A DNA stretch of 64,000 nt from an uncultured Clostridiaceae bacterium (GCA_947647275.1 CANSJQ010000001.1:124001-188000), one strand, 5' to 3'; positions 16,701 through 26,344 are shown, counted from the stretch's first letter. The notes: generated by a model not told the origin, from the letters alone. Translations and numbers: made by a program.

Positions 16701-19427
16701 TTGAGTAGATTATTATTAGTAGATGGAAATAGTATAATGAACAGAGCCTTTTATGGAATAATGGGCTCTAAAATGTTAATGACGCTAGATGGAACATATA
16801 CAAATGCAGTATATGGTTTTTTAGCAATTTTATTTAAAATAGAAGAAGACCTAAATCCAGACTATATAGCAGTGGCCTTCGACCTAAAAGCACCAACAGC
16901 AAGGCATAAAATGTATGAAGGTTACAAAGCTACAAGACATGGAATGCCAGATGAATTAGCACAGCAAATGCCTATAATAAAACAGCTATTAAGAAATATG
17001 AATATAACTATAATAGAAAAAGAAGGCTATGAAGCAGATGATGTATTAGGAACATTATCAAAAAGAGGAGAAAAAGAAGGAGTAGAAGTAACAATTCTAT
17101 CAGGGGATAGAGATACTTTCCAATTAACATCAGACCATATAACAGTAAGAATACCACGAACAAAAGCAGGAAAAACAGAAGTAGAAGACTTTGATAGAAA
17201 CAAGGTATTAGAAGTATATGGTTTAGAGCCAGAAAAGCTAATAGAAGTAAAAGGACTTCAAGGAGATACCTCAGACAATATTCCAGGAGTACCAGGTGTA
17301 GGAGAAAAAACAGCATTAAGTATAGTGAAAGAATATGGAAGTATAGAAAACCTTTATAAAGAAATAGAAGAAGGAAGAGCATTAAGTATCAAAGGAAAAA
17401 CAAGAGAAAAAATAATAGAAAACAAAGACTTAGCTTATCTTTCAAAAGAACTAGGAACAATAAATATCAATGTACCAATAGAGGAAAGCATAGAAAGTTT
17501 AGAAAAAAAAGAATGGAATAGAGAAGCGGTATTAGAAAAATTTAAAGAGCTAAAATTTAATAGATATATAGAGAGATTTGACTTAAATAATAATCTAGGT
17601 ATAAATGAATCTAACAATAAAGAAATAAAAGAGCTATTTGAAATAATAGAATTAGATAATCAAAGTAAAGAAATAGAAGAACTAATTAATAATATAAAGG
17701 AAAATAAAGAAATAGTATATTATTTAGATAAAGTAGATAACAAAAATACTAATAATATAATAAAAAAAGGAATAACGTCAATAAGCATAATACTAGAAAA
17801 TAGAGTGTATTATATTAATACTATAAATTTAGAAAAATTAAAAGAAATATTTGAAAGTAACGAAATAAAAAAAGTAAGTTACAAACTAAAAGAAGACTTT
17901 TGTATACTAAAAGAATATGGAATAACAATGCATAATTTAAATTTTGATGTAGAAATAGCAGCATATTTATTAGATCCAACAGCTAGTAAATACATGATAG
18001 AAAGTTTAGCAAGCGATTACTTAGAGTTAGACAAAAACGAATATATGTCAAAAAATGGAGTAGAACAAAAACAAGATAAACAAATAAATTTATTTGAAAC
18101 AAATACTGAAGAAAAAGAAGATAGTAAAAAATATGAAGTCTCATTTATAACATATGTAATAAATGAATTAAAAAACTTACTAACAAAGAAACTAGAAGAA
18201 CAAAATAATTTAAAGCTATTTAATGAAATAGAAATGCCACTTGCCGAAGTTCTTGCAAAAATACAATATGAAGGAATGTATATAGATAAAGAAGAACTAA
18301 TAGCATTTGGAGAAGAGTTAAAATCAGGGATAGAAAGCTTGAGCAAAGAAATATATAGTTTAGCAGGAGAAGAATTCAATATAAATTCAACACAGCAACT
18401 AGGAAACATATTATTTGAAAAACTAAACTTAACAACTTCAAAAAAGACAAAAAAAGGCTACTCAACAGATGTAGATGCATTAGAAAAAATAAGAAAAGAA
18501 CACCCAATAGTAGAAAAAATATTAGAATATAGAAGCTTAATGAAATTAAATTCAACATATGTTGAAGGAATGTTACCATATATAAACGAAAAAACAAAAA
18601 GGATACATTCATATTTCCACCAAACAGTAACAGCAACAGGAAGAATAAGTTCAACCGAGCCAAACTTACAAAACATACCAACAAGAATAGAACTAGGAAA
18701 GAGGTTAAGAAAAGTATTTAAACCAAAAGAAGGCTATGTATTCATAGATGCAGACTACTCACAAATAGAGTTGAGAGTATTAGCACACATATCACAAGAT
18801 GACCATATGCTAGAAGCTTTCAAAAATAGAGAAGATATCCACAAACAAGCAGCCTCAAAAGTACTAGGAATACCAATAGAAGAAGTAACCAAAGAACAAA
18901 GAAGTAGTGCAAAAGCAGTAAACTTTGGAATAGTATATGGAATAAGTGACTTTGGGCTAGCTGAACAATTAGGAATACCAAGAAAAGAAGCAAAAAAATA
19001 TATAGAACAATATCTAGAAAAATATAGTGGAATAGACAAGTTTATGAAAGAAGTAGTAGAAGAGGCAAAAGAAAAAGGATATGTAGAAACACTATTTAAT
19101 AGAAGAAGATATATACCAGAACTGAACTCAAACAACTACATGGTACGCCAATTTGGAGCTAGAGCCGCAATGAATACTCCAATACAAGGAACAGCTGCAG
19201 ACATAATGAAACTAGCAATGGTAAACCTAAATAAGGAGCTGGAAGAAACAAACCTAGAAGCAAAAATAATTCTGCAAGTACATGACGAACTAATACTAGA
19301 AGTAAGCGAAAAAGATAAAGAAAAAGCAAAACAGATGCTAAAAAAATGTATGGAAAATGCGGTACAATTAACAGTACCACTAGAAGTAGAAGTATCCGAA
19401 GCAATCAACTGGTACGAATGCAAATAA
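16701..19427 (+). CDS. polA: DNA polymerase I
   Basis: A 908-residue PolA. The 5'-3' exonuclease domain (residues 1-290) has LLLVDGNSIMNRAFYG and the SGDRDTFQL metal site. The middle 3'-5' exonuclease-like domain (about 310-500) lacks the DxE motif, so proofreading is probably absent, as in many Firmicutes. The polymerase domain has motif A DADYSQIELRVLAH, motif B RSSAKAVNFGIVYG and motif C VHDELI. Translation starts at TTG 16701, after GAGGAG. It fills gaps in repair and removes RNA primers. Length and motif order are normal. Confidence 0.97.
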   Translation: MSRLLLVDGNSIMNRAFYGIMGSKMLMTLDGTYTNAVYGFLAILFKIEEDLNPDYIAVAFDLKAPTARHKMYEGYKATRHGMPDELAQQMPIIKQLLRNMNITIIEKEGYEADDVLGTLSKRGEKEGVEVTILSGDRDTFQLTSDHITVRIPRTKAGKTEVEDFDRNKVLEVYGLEPEKLIEVKGLQGDTSDNIPGVPGVGEKTALSIVKEYGSIENLYKEIEEGRALSIKGKTREKIIENKDLAYLSKELGTININVPIEESIESLEKKEWNREAVLEKFKELKFNRYIERFDLNNNLGINESNNKEIKELFEIIELDNQSKEIEELINNIKENKEIVYYLDKVDNKNTNNIIKKGITSISIILENRVYYINTINLEKLKEIFESNEIKKVSYKLKEDFCILKEYGITMHNLNFDVEIAAYLLDPTASKYMIESLASDYLELDKNEYMSKNGVEQKQDKQINLFETNTEEKEDSKKYEVSFITYVINELKNLLTKKLEEQNNLKLFNEIEMPLAEVLAKIQYEGMYIDKEELIAFGEELKSGIESLSKEIYSLAGEEFNINSTQQLGNILFEKLNLTTSKKTKKGYSTDVDALEKIRKEHPIVEKILEYRSLMKLNSTYVEGMLPYINEKTKRIHSYFHQTVTATGRISSTEPNLQNIPTRIELGKRLRKVFKPKEGYVFIDADYSQIELRVLAHISQDDHMLEAFKNREDIHKQAASKVLGIPIEEVTKEQRSSAKAVNFGIVYGISDFGLAEQLGIPRKEAKKYIEQYLEKYSGIDKFMKEVVEEAKEKGYVETLFNRRRYIPELNSNNYMVRQFGARAAMNTPIQGTAADIMKLAMVNLNKELEETNLEAKIILQVHDELILEVSEKDKEKAKQMLKKCMENAVQLTVPLEVEVSEAINWYECK

Positions 19428-19752
19428 GTAGATTGGCTAGCATTGGGGACTGTCCTAAATAGCGCAAAGAAGTAGATTACAATAAAAGTAACTTATTAAC
19501 TATGTATTAGAAGTCTAAATAATAGGATTAGCAGGAAGAACATTAAAAGAAAAAGATATTCACATAGATTATAAAATTAAAATATGAGATTCCAAATTGG
19601 GATCTCATTTAAAATGATTGTTTAATAATAAAAATTATTTTAAAATTATAAAAAATAGATAATAATAAAAATGAGATGAAATGAATATATTTAGTTGAAA
19701 TTATAATAAAGTTATGCTAGTATTATTTCATAACAAAAAAGGAGAATAAAAT
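19428..19752 (+). other. Intergenic stretch after polA
   Basis: It holds a GGGGACTGTCC fragment of the dispersed repeat at about 19433-19470 and a terminator-like hairpin at 19584-19608 (ATGAGATTCC paired with GGGATCTCAT). The rest is AT-rich and gives no supportable gene. Confidence 0.5.
19584..19608 (+). terminator. Terminator-like hairpin downstream of polA
   Basis: TATGAGATTCC and GGGATCTCAT flank AAATT, followed by TT and A-rich DNA. It lies 150 bases after the polA stop. Confidence 0.55.
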
Positions 19753-20313
19753 TTGAAAAAGAAAACACAAATCCTAATAGTAATATCATTAATAATACTT
19801 ATAATACTATTTGGAATACTAAAGATACAAAATTTCATATTAAAAAAGATATATAAAACAAACTATTCAGAATATGTATATAAATATTCTGAAGAAAACA
19901 AAATAGATCCACTACTAACTTTTGCAATAATAAAAGCAGAAAGTAACTTCAACCGAAATATAAAATCGAAAAGTGGAGCAATAGGACTAATGCAACTAAT
20001 GGAAAGTACAGCATTAGAAGAAGCAGAAGAAGTAAACCAAGAAATAATAGTAACTGAAAGTTTATACAATCCAGAAATAAATATAAAAATAGGAACAAAA
20101 TATTATGCAAAACTAATAAAAAAATATAATAACAATATGCTATTAGCATTAGCAGCATATAATGCAGGAATAGGAAATGTAGATAAATGGATACAAGAAG
20201 GAATAATAAAGGAAGATGGCTCAGACATAGAGAACATACCATTTAAAGAAACAAATAATTATGTAAGAAAAATAGTAAGAGATTATAAAATTTATCAAAG
20301 TTTATATCAATAA
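19753..20313 (+). CDS. Membrane-anchored lytic transglycosylase (SLT domain)
   Basis: A 186-residue protein with an N-terminal membrane anchor (about residues 7-27) and one goose-type SLT lytic transglycosylase domain that cleaves peptidoglycan with formation of 1,6-anhydro-muramic acid. The catalytic glutamate is in IIKAESNFN, followed by SGAIGLMQLM, the ALAAYNAG motif and NNYVRKI, all in family order. The start is TTG 19753 after AAAAGGAG. It lies between polA and cdaA and is likely transcribed separately from both. Confidence 0.92.
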   Translation: MKKKTQILIVISLIILIILFGILKIQNFILKKIYKTNYSEYVYKYSEENKIDPLLTFAIIKAESNFNRNIKSKSGAIGLMQLMESTALEEAEEVNQEIIVTESLYNPEINIKIGTKYYAKLIKKYNNNMLLALAAYNAGIGNVDKWIQEGIIKEDGSDIENIPFKETNNYVRKIVRDYKIYQSLYQ

Positions 20314-20439
20314 TAAAGTAAGATAGAGCTAAGAAATAAAGAATTATCTTATTTAACATTTTGTTTTGATAAAATATTGAAAGTAAAAATAAAATATGAT
20401 ATTATAATAATACAAATATTTTACAAAGGAGGACAAAAA

Positions 20440-20556
20440 ATGTCAAATAAGAATAAAATAGATAAATCAAAATTATTTACAAGAATAATGGCAGTTATAT
20501 TAGCAGTTCTTATGGTGCTTAGTATAGCAGCTACTTTAATATATTACTTAGTATAA
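20440..20556 (+). CDS. Small single-pass membrane protein, 38 residues
   Basis: A 38-residue protein (MSNKNKIDKSKLFTRIMAV... ) with a very strong site, AAAGGAGG, before the ATG. A basic N-terminus is followed by one transmembrane helix covering residues 15-37. It resembles the DUF4044-type small membrane proteins of Firmicutes in length and shape, but I cannot verify the family. It sits 20 bases before cdaA, so it probably belongs to that operon. Confidence 0.6.
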   Translation: MSNKNKIDKSKLFTRIMAVILAVLMVLSIAATLIYYLV

Positions 20557-20576
20557 CAAATGAAAAAGGAAGGTAC

Positions 20577-21497
20577 ATGTTATTTATGAAAGATAGTTTC
20601 TTTACAACAATTAATAATTTTTGGGAAATTAATATAGTAAATTATATACAAGAATTAATTCAAAATCCAATAAGAATTATTTGTCTGATTTTAGATTTAA
20701 CAATTGTTATATTTTTAGTATATAAACTATTAAAAACAACTAAGAATTCAAGAGTATGGCAATTAATAAAAGGAATAGCTATGCTTGTTATCATAACAGT
20801 GGTAAGTGGATGGTTAAGGTTAGACATTCTACATTACATATTAACATCAGTAATGACATATGGTGTTATAGTTATGATAGTAATATTCCAACCAGAACTT
20901 AGAAGAGCTTTAGAACAATTAGGAACAAATAAGTTTACTAAATTTTTTGGAATAGATAAAGATATTATAACAAAAACAAAAGAAGATATATATAAAATAG
21001 TAATAGCGTTGGCAGAACTTTCAAAAACAAAAACAGGAGCATTAATTGTAATAGAAAGGGATATAAAATTAGGTGATATAGCAGAAAATGGTGTAGAACT
21101 AAATGCAGAAATATCTCCACAAATACTAGTAAATATATTTGAGCCCAAAACACCACTTCATGATGGTGCAGTATTAATAAGCAATAATAAAATAAAGGCA
21201 GCTGCATGTATTCTACCACTAGTAAATGATAAGCAGACAGCAAGAAAATTAGGGACAAGGCACAGAGCAGCAATAGGAATTTCAAAAGAAACAGATAGCA
21301 TAGCAATAGTAGTATCAGAAGAAACAGGAAAAATATCAATAGCAAAAGATGGTACATTAATAGCAGATGTAAATGAAGAAGTGTTAAAGAAATTATTAAT
21401 AAAAAATATAGTTACAAATAGATTAGTAGATGAAAAACAAGTAAGACGAGAAAGACTTAATAAATTTAGATTAAACTTAAAAAACAAAGAAAAATAG
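20577..21497 (+). CDS. cdaA: Membrane diadenylate cyclase CdaA
   Basis: A 306-residue CdaA (DacA), which makes c-di-AMP from two ATP. Three membrane segments (about residues 35-55, 65-82 and 85-105) precede the DAC domain, which carries the catalytic LHDGAVLI (about residue 193) and the ATP-binding GTRHRAAIG motifs. The usual partners cdaR and glmM are not adjacent: a repeat and truA follow instead. The N-terminus is about 20 residues longer than usual; an alternative ATG is at 20586. An AAGGAAGG site precedes ATG 20577. Confidence 0.95.
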   Translation: MLFMKDSFFTTINNFWEINIVNYIQELIQNPIRIICLILDLTIVIFLVYKLLKTTKNSRVWQLIKGIAMLVIITVVSGWLRLDILHYILTSVMTYGVIVMIVIFQPELRRALEQLGTNKFTKFFGIDKDIITKTKEDIYKIVIALAELSKTKTGALIVIERDIKLGDIAENGVELNAEISPQILVNIFEPKTPLHDGAVLISNNKIKAAACILPLVNDKQTARKLGTRHRAAIGISKETDSIAIVVSEETGKISIAKDGTLIADVNEEVLKKLLIKNIVTNRLVDEKQVRRERLNKFRLNLKNKEK

Positions 21498-21502
21498 AAA
21501 AG

Positions 21503-21591
21503 AGAAGTTGGAAGTTGGAAGTTGGATTTGATACGGTAAAATACTTCAGAGTAATTAACCTAAAATCCAACCTCCAACTTCTGACTTCTAA
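21503..21591 (+). repeat. GAAGTTGGA...TCCAACTTC intergenic inverted repeat
   Basis: GAAGTTGGAAGTTGGATTT at the left pairs with AAATCCAACCTCCAACTTC at the right, followed by TGACTTCTAA. A related GA(A)GTC.GA / TCTGACATCT element lies at 56062-56172. Confidence 0.65.
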
Positions 21592-21603
21592 AAGAGGTCA
21601 AAT

Positions 21604-22339
21604 ATGAGAAATATAAAATTAACAATAGAATACGATGGTAAAGATTTCAATCGGTTGGCAAAAGCAACCAACAAAGTTAAATATACAAGGAGAAATAGAA
21701 AGAGCAATAGAAATAATAACAGGTGAAAAAGTAGACCTAACAGCATCAGGAAGAACAGATGCAGGTGTGCATGCAATTGCTCAAGTTGCAAATTTTAAAA
21801 CTGATAGTACTTTACCAATAGAAAAATTCGCTGTTGCAATAAATTCAAAATTAAAAAAATCTATAAGAATAAAAAAAGCAGAAGAAGTAGAAGATAGATT
21901 TCATAGTAGATATAACTGTAAACAAAAAACATATAGATATATTATAAATAATGGAGAGCAAGGTTCTGCTATATATAGAAACCTAGAATATTATGTACCA
22001 GTAAAACTAAATATAGAAGGAATGAAAAAAGCAATTAAATATTTTGAAGGAGAACACGACTTTAAAGGTTTTAAGGCAAGTGGAACAAGTAGTAAAAGTA
22101 GTGTAAGAACTATATACAAAACAAATATAATAGAAGATGGAGAAAGAATAAAAATAGAGCTTACAGGAAATGGTTTTTTATACAATATGGTAAGAATAAT
22201 ATCAGGAACATTAGTAGATGTAGGTTTAGGAAAAATAAAACCAGAAGAAATAACTAGTATTATAGAATCAAAAGATAGAACAAAAGCAGGAAAAACACTT
22301 CCGCCATATGCTTTGTATTTATTAAAAGTAGAATATTAA
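21604..22339 (+). CDS. truA: tRNA pseudouridine synthase A, requires a +1 frameshift
   Basis: With a +1 shift at 21652 this is a 244-residue TruA, the enzyme that makes pseudouridine at positions 38-40 of the tRNA anticodon arm. It begins MRNIKLTIEYDGKDFN-GWQ, and the catalytic aspartate is in SGRTDAGVHA. Later motifs (RYNCKQKTYRY, HDFKGFKASG, GNGFLYNMVR, PPYALYL) are all in the new frame. The extra C lies between AAT and GGT of the invariant F-x-G-W-Q motif at residue 17. Without a shift only about 40 residues would be made, because a stop follows. GAGGTC precedes the ATG. An ATG at 21635 in the second frame would allow internal initiation, but it has no binding site and would lose the conserved N-terminus. 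Confidence 0.88.
21652..21655 (+). other. Candidate +1 recoding site CGG-T (truA)
   Basis: Zero frame reads TTC AAT CGG TTG GCA. Skipping C21652 reads TTC AAT GGT TGG CAA (F-N-G-W-Q), the invariant TruA N-terminal motif. The site is codon 17, so everything catalytic is downstream of the shift. Confidence 0.82.
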
Positions 22340-22349
22340 AAATAAATTA

Positions 22350-22382
22350 GAAAAACCAATGGAAGTAACCATTGGTTTTTCT
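22350..22382 (+). terminator. Terminator after truA
   Basis: GAAAAACCAATGG and CCATTGGTTTTTC flank AAGTAA, with a T-run. Confidence 0.85.
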
Positions 22383-22401
22383 TTGAATTTAGAGCAAATA
22401 G

Positions 22402-22560
22402 CTATGTCTTCTTTGTACGAGCCTTAAATCTTCTGAAACGCCCTACGTCGTTTACAGCTTTCGGAGTGTGATTACCGAAATAGTAGCGATTACGAGCATC
22501 TTTAATAAAATTTAAATCATAGTTTTTAGGAGATCTCATATAATATCCTGCATTGTACAT
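22402..22560 (-). CDS. Small basic protein, 52 residues
   Basis: A minus-strand gene with AAGGAGG seven bases before the ATG. It encodes a very basic 52-residue protein (MYNAGYYMRSPKNYDLNFIK... to RRFKARTKKT) with many aromatic residues and no membrane segment. Like the small gene at 11903 it is less AT-rich than its surroundings and transcribed against its neighbours. Function unknown; a nucleic-acid-binding or spore-associated role would suit the composition, but this is only a guess. Confidence 0.55.
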   Translation of the reverse strand: MYNAGYYMRSPKNYDLNFIKDARNRYYFGNHTPKAVNDVGRFRRFKARTKKT

Positions 22561-22753
22561 AGTAGTACCTCCTTCTACGTGGGCAAATTTATAAAGTTTT
22601 CATACCCATAGTATACAACAAAAAATAAGTAAAATCAACAGTTTGTATAAAATTTGAGAAATTATGTATAAAATGACATTTTACAAATATTGCACACAAA
22701 AAACTAAAAAAGCATACTATATAACAGAATATAAAATAAGAGGAGAGATTAAT

Positions 22754-23179
22754 ATGAATACATTATTAATATACTTTGCACTCCCAATTGCAACAATAAT
22801 ACTTGCAATTGTTATAGAAAAAATATTAAGATGCCCAATTTTAACAGCATTAACATTTTTTGCAATATACTTAATAGTAGCATTTGCAGCATTTGATGCA
22901 AGCTTTTTAATTTTTGTAATAGCATATACAATAATAGCATATATAACTGCATGGATAACAGAATTATTTTTTTGTAGATGTAGAAGAATTTGCCCATGTG
23001 GAGAAAATAACAATAATAAAAATGAAATTCAATTATCAAATGCAGATATGCAAAACATAGCAACAAGAGTTGCAAATATTTTAACTAACAATAATAATTG
23101 TAATTGCAATAATACAGCAACAATAAACGTAAGAGATACAAATGGATGCCAAACAACTTGGTGTTGTCGAAAAAGATAA
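22754..23179 (+). CDS. Small membrane protein with a cysteine-rich tail
   Basis: A 141-residue protein: three hydrophobic segments over residues 3-75, then a cysteine-rich patch FFCRCRRICPCGE, a stretch ending in poly-Asn (NNNNCNCNN), and a tail GCQTTWCCRKR. The cysteine clusters might bind metal or form disulfides. I selected ATG 22754, which has AGGAGAG upstream; the longer frame from 22664 has none. It is followed by a strong terminator, so it is monocistronic. I do not recognise the family. Confidence 0.6.
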   Translation: MNTLLIYFALPIATIILAIVIEKILRCPILTALTFFAIYLIVAFAAFDASFLIFVIAYTIIAYITAWITELFFCRCRRICPCGENNNNKNEIQLSNADMQNIATRVANILTNNNNCNCNNTATINVRDTNGCQTTWCCRKR

Positions 23180-23181
23180 GT

Positions 23182-23229
23182 AAAAAAATCGAATTGTTAT
23201 ATTTAATTTATAACAATTCGATTTTTTTT
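23182..23229 (+). terminator. Strong terminator
   Basis: AAAAAAATCGAATTGTTATA and TATAACAATTCGATTTTTTT flank TTTAATT. Confidence 0.9.
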
Positions 23230-23241
23230 ACTTAATTTATG

Positions 23242-23270
23242 TTGACAATTCAAACTTGATAAATTATAAT
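23242..23270 (+). promoter_or_regulatory. Consensus promoter for the S1-domain gene
   Basis: TTGACA at 23242-23247, a 17-base spacer and TATAAT at 23265-23270 form a perfect vegetative promoter, 77 bases before the start codon. Confidence 0.85.
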
Positions 23271-23346
23271 AAAAGAGTTAAAATGTATAAGTAGGTATTA
23301 GACTAATTAATAATCAAAAATACAAATTTAAAAATAAGGTGAAAGT

Positions 23347-24447
23347 ATGGAAAAAGAAAAAGAAATGTCTTTTGAAGAACTATATAATGAGTCTTTAAAA
23401 GAGACAAAATTAGAAAAAACAGTAACAGGTAAAATTATTAGTATTACAAATCAAGGGGAGATTTTTGTTGATATTCACTATAAAGCAGATGGAATAATAA
23501 GTAAAAAAGAATATAGTGATGATGAAACTAAAAATCCAAAAGATGAATTTAAAGTAGGAGATACAATTACAGCAGATGTATTAAAACAAAATGATGGACT
23601 TGGAAATGTATTACTATCATATAAAAGAGTAAAACAAAGAAAAGAAACAGACGAACTAGAAAACAAAATTAAAAATAATGAAATATTTGAAGAAGAAGTA
23701 AAAGAAGTAAACGATAAAGGAATAATAGTAGAAGTATTAAATAAAAGGGTATTTATACCACTTTCTTTGTCAGGTGTTCCACGAGGAGAAAATGCCTCAA
23801 AATTGCAAGCCCAAAATGTAAAATTTAGAATAACTGAATATGATGCAAAAACAAACAGAATAATAGGTTCTATAAAAGCTATATTAGATGAAGAAAAAAA
23901 AGCAAAACAAGAAGAATTTTGGAATAATGTAGAAGTAGGAAAAAAATATGAAGGAACAGTAGCAAGCATAAGTTCATATGGAGCGTTTATAGATTTAGAT
24001 GGAATAGTACAAGGGTTATTACATATATCAGAAATATCATGGGATAGGAATGCAAAAGTAAATGAAATATTAGAGCAAGGACAAAAAATACAAGTAACTA
24101 TAAAAGATGTAGACAAAGAAAATAGAAGAATAAAACTTTCATATGGAGAAAAGGGACAAAACCCTTGGAATAGTGTTGATGAAAGATATCATATAAATGA
24201 TATTGTAAAAGTAAAAGTAGTAAAAATAATGCCATTTGGAGCATTCGTAGAACTAGAAACAGGAATTGAAGGATTAGTACATATATCACAAATAGCAGAA
24301 AGAAAATTAGCAAAGCCAGAGGAAGAACTAAAATTAGGACAACACGTAAATGCAAAAATAATTGATTTAGATAAAGAGTCACAAAGAATAGAACTTTCTA
24401 TAAAAGAATTAGAGGGAACATCTAATGAATATAAAGAAGAGATGTAG
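23347..24447 (+). CDS. S1 RNA-binding domain protein (ribosomal protein S1-like)
   Basis: A 366-residue protein made of four S1 (OB-fold) repeats at about residues 22-98, 115-180, 195-265 and 280-352. The last two match best, with SSYGAFIDLDGIVQGLLHIS and MPFGAFVELETGIEGLVHIS. It probably binds single-stranded mRNA, either as ribosomal protein S1 of a Gram-positive with four repeats or as a related translation factor. It has the best promoter in the window, which fits abundant expression. AAGGTG precedes the ATG. typA follows after a short repeat. Confidence 0.88.
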   Translation: MEKEKEMSFEELYNESLKETKLEKTVTGKIISITNQGEIFVDIHYKADGIISKKEYSDDETKNPKDEFKVGDTITADVLKQNDGLGNVLLSYKRVKQRKETDELENKIKNNEIFEEEVKEVNDKGIIVEVLNKRVFIPLSLSGVPRGENASKLQAQNVKFRITEYDAKTNRIIGSIKAILDEEKKAKQEEFWNNVEVGKKYEGTVASISSYGAFIDLDGIVQGLLHISEISWDRNAKVNEILEQGQKIQVTIKDVDKENRRIKLSYGEKGQNPWNSVDERYHINDIVKVKVVKIMPFGAFVELETGIEGLVHISQIAERKLAKPEEELKLGQHVNAKIIDLDKESQRIELSIKELEGTSNEYKEEM

Positions 24448-24474
24448 AAAAAATGTACAGAATAGAATAAATTT

Positions 24475-24503
24475 TAGGGGGGCAGGACTTGTGTCTGCCC
24501 GAT
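24475..24503 (+). repeat. GGGGCAGGAC...GTCTGCCC intergenic palindrome
   Basis: GGGGGGCAGGACTTGTGTCT GCCCG forms a short stem; the sequence TTGTGTC(T/C)GCCCG recurs at about 56099-56112. Confidence 0.6.
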
Positions 24504-24535
24504 AATAATGGAAAAATGAAAGGGGAAAAAATAAA

Positions 24536-26344
24536 ATGAAAAATCAAAATATAAGAAACATAGCAATAATTGCACACGTAGACCATGGAAAGACTACACT
24601 AGTAGACTGCTTATTACATCAAAGCCATGTATTTAGAGAGAATGAACAAGTACAAGAAAGAGTAATGGATTCAAATGACTTAGAAAAAGAAAGAGGAATA
24701 ACAATTCTTTCAAAAAACACATCAGTAATGTATAATGGTATAAAAATAAATATAGTAGATACACCAGGACATGCAGATTTTGGAGGAGAAGTAGAACGTG
24801 TATTAAAAACAGTAGATGGAGTTTTATTATTAGTAGATGCATTTGAAGGACCAATGCCTCAAACAAGAGAAGTACTAAAAAAATCATTAGCACTAAACTT
24901 AAAACCAATAGTAGTAATAAATAAAATAGATAGACCAGGTTCAGACCCTGAAAAAGTAGTAGACAAAGTACTAGAATTATTTATAGAATTAGATGCAAAT
25001 GATGACCAATTAGAATTCCCAGTAATATATGCATCAGCAAAAAGTGGAATAGCAAAAATGAGCTTAGAAGAAGAAAGTGATAATGTAAACTGTATATTTG
25101 ATACAATAGTAAAATATATAGAAGCACCAGACTGTGAGATAGAAGGACCTGCACAAATGCTAGTTTCAAATATAGACTATGATGACTACCTAGGAAGAAT
25201 AGCAGTAGGAAGAATAGAGCGTGGAACAATAAAAGCGGGAATGCCAATAGCAATATGCAAGCAAGATAAAAATACACAAGGAAAAGTAGCAAAATTATTT
25301 ACATATCAAGGTTTAAAAAGAACAGAAGTAGAAGAAGCAACAGCGGGAGATATAGTTTCACTATCAGGTGTAGCAGATATCAATATAGGAGATACAATAT
25401 GCGACTTAAATAATCCTGAAAAAATACCTTTTGTAGACATAGATGAACCAACAGTATCAATGACATTTAGTGTAAATAATGGACCATTTGCAGGAAAAGA
25501 AGGAGAATTTATAACATCTCGTCATATTAGAGATAGGTTATTTAAAGAGCTAGAAAGAAATGTAAGTTTACGTGTAAAAGAAACAGATTCAGCAGATAGC
25601 TTTGAAGTATGTGGACGTGGAGAACTTCATTTATCAGTATTAATAGAAACAATGAGAAGAGAGGGATTTGAACTATTAGTATCACGTCCAAAAGTTATAT
25701 TCAAAGAAATAGATGGAGTGAAATGTGAACCAGTAGAAAGACTAGTAGTAAATGTACCAGACGAATCAATAGGAACAGTAATAGAAAAATTAGGAAGACG
25801 TAAAGGTGAAATGACAAATATGGAACCAGCAGAAGCAGGACACACAAAAGTAGAATTCAAAATACCAGCACGTGGACTAATAGGATATAGAACAGAGTTC
25901 TTAACAGATACAAAAGGAGAAGGAACAATGAACTCAATATTTGACTGTTACGAACCATTCAAAGGAGACATACAAGCAAGAACAAGAGGAGTACTAGTAG
26001 CATGGGAACAAGGAACAAGTGTAACATATGGTTTATATAATGCACAAGAAAGAGGAGAATTACTAATAGGAGCGGGAGTAGACGTATATGAAGGAATGAT
26101 AGTAGGAATAAACTCAAGAAACGAAGACATAGCAATAAATGTATGTAAAGAAAAACACCTAACAAATACAAGAGCCTCAGGTTCAGATGACGCACTACGT
26201 TTAGTACCACCACTACAAATGTCACTAGAAAAAGCAATAGAATTCATAGCAGAAGACGAACTAGTAGAAGTAACACCAAAAAATATCCGTCTAAGAAAGA
26301 AAACATTAGACACAAAAACAAGAGAAAGAGAAGCAAGAAGATAA
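24536..26344 (+). CDS. typA: Ribosome-associated GTPase TypA/BipA
   Basis: A 602-residue translational GTPase of the EF-G-like TypA/BipA family, which binds 70S ribosomes and assists large-subunit assembly and stress adaptation. G1 is AHVDHGKTTLVD, switch region RGITILSKN, G3 DTPGHADFGGEVER, G4 NKIDRPGSDP and G5 SAKSG. Domain II and the TypA-specific C-terminal part (PARGLIGYRTEFLTDTKGEG) are complete. GAAAGGGGAAA precedes the ATG. Length is normal. Confidence 0.96.
   Translation: MKNQNIRNIAIIAHVDHGKTTLVDCLLHQSHVFRENEQVQERVMDSNDLEKERGITILSKNTSVMYNGIKINIVDTPGHADFGGEVERVLKTVDGVLLLVDAFEGPMPQTREVLKKSLALNLKPIVVINKIDRPGSDPEKVVDKVLELFIELDANDDQLEFPVIYASAKSGIAKMSLEEESDNVNCIFDTIVKYIEAPDCEIEGPAQMLVSNIDYDDYLGRIAVGRIERGTIKAGMPIAICKQDKNTQGKVAKLFTYQGLKRTEVEEATAGDIVSLSGVADINIGDTICDLNNPEKIPFVDIDEPTVSMTFSVNNGPFAGKEGEFITSRHIRDRLFKELERNVSLRVKETDSADSFEVCGRGELHLSVLIETMRREGFELLVSRPKVIFKEIDGVKCEPVERLVVNVPDESIGTVIEKLGRRKGEMTNMEPAEAGHTKVEFKIPARGLIGYRTEFLTDTKGEGTMNSIFDCYEPFKGDIQARTRGVLVAWEQGTSVTYGLYNAQERGELLIGAGVDVYEGMIVGINSRNEDIAINVCKEKHLTNTRASGSDDALRLVPPLQMSLEKAIEFIAEDELVEVTPKNIRLRKKTLDTKTREREARR

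Noticed and set aside
21635..22339. Internal start for truA at ATG 21635 in the second frame
   Set aside because: It has no ribosome binding site and would drop the conserved N-terminus, while ATG 21604 has a binding site and encodes the family N-terminus up to the shift.
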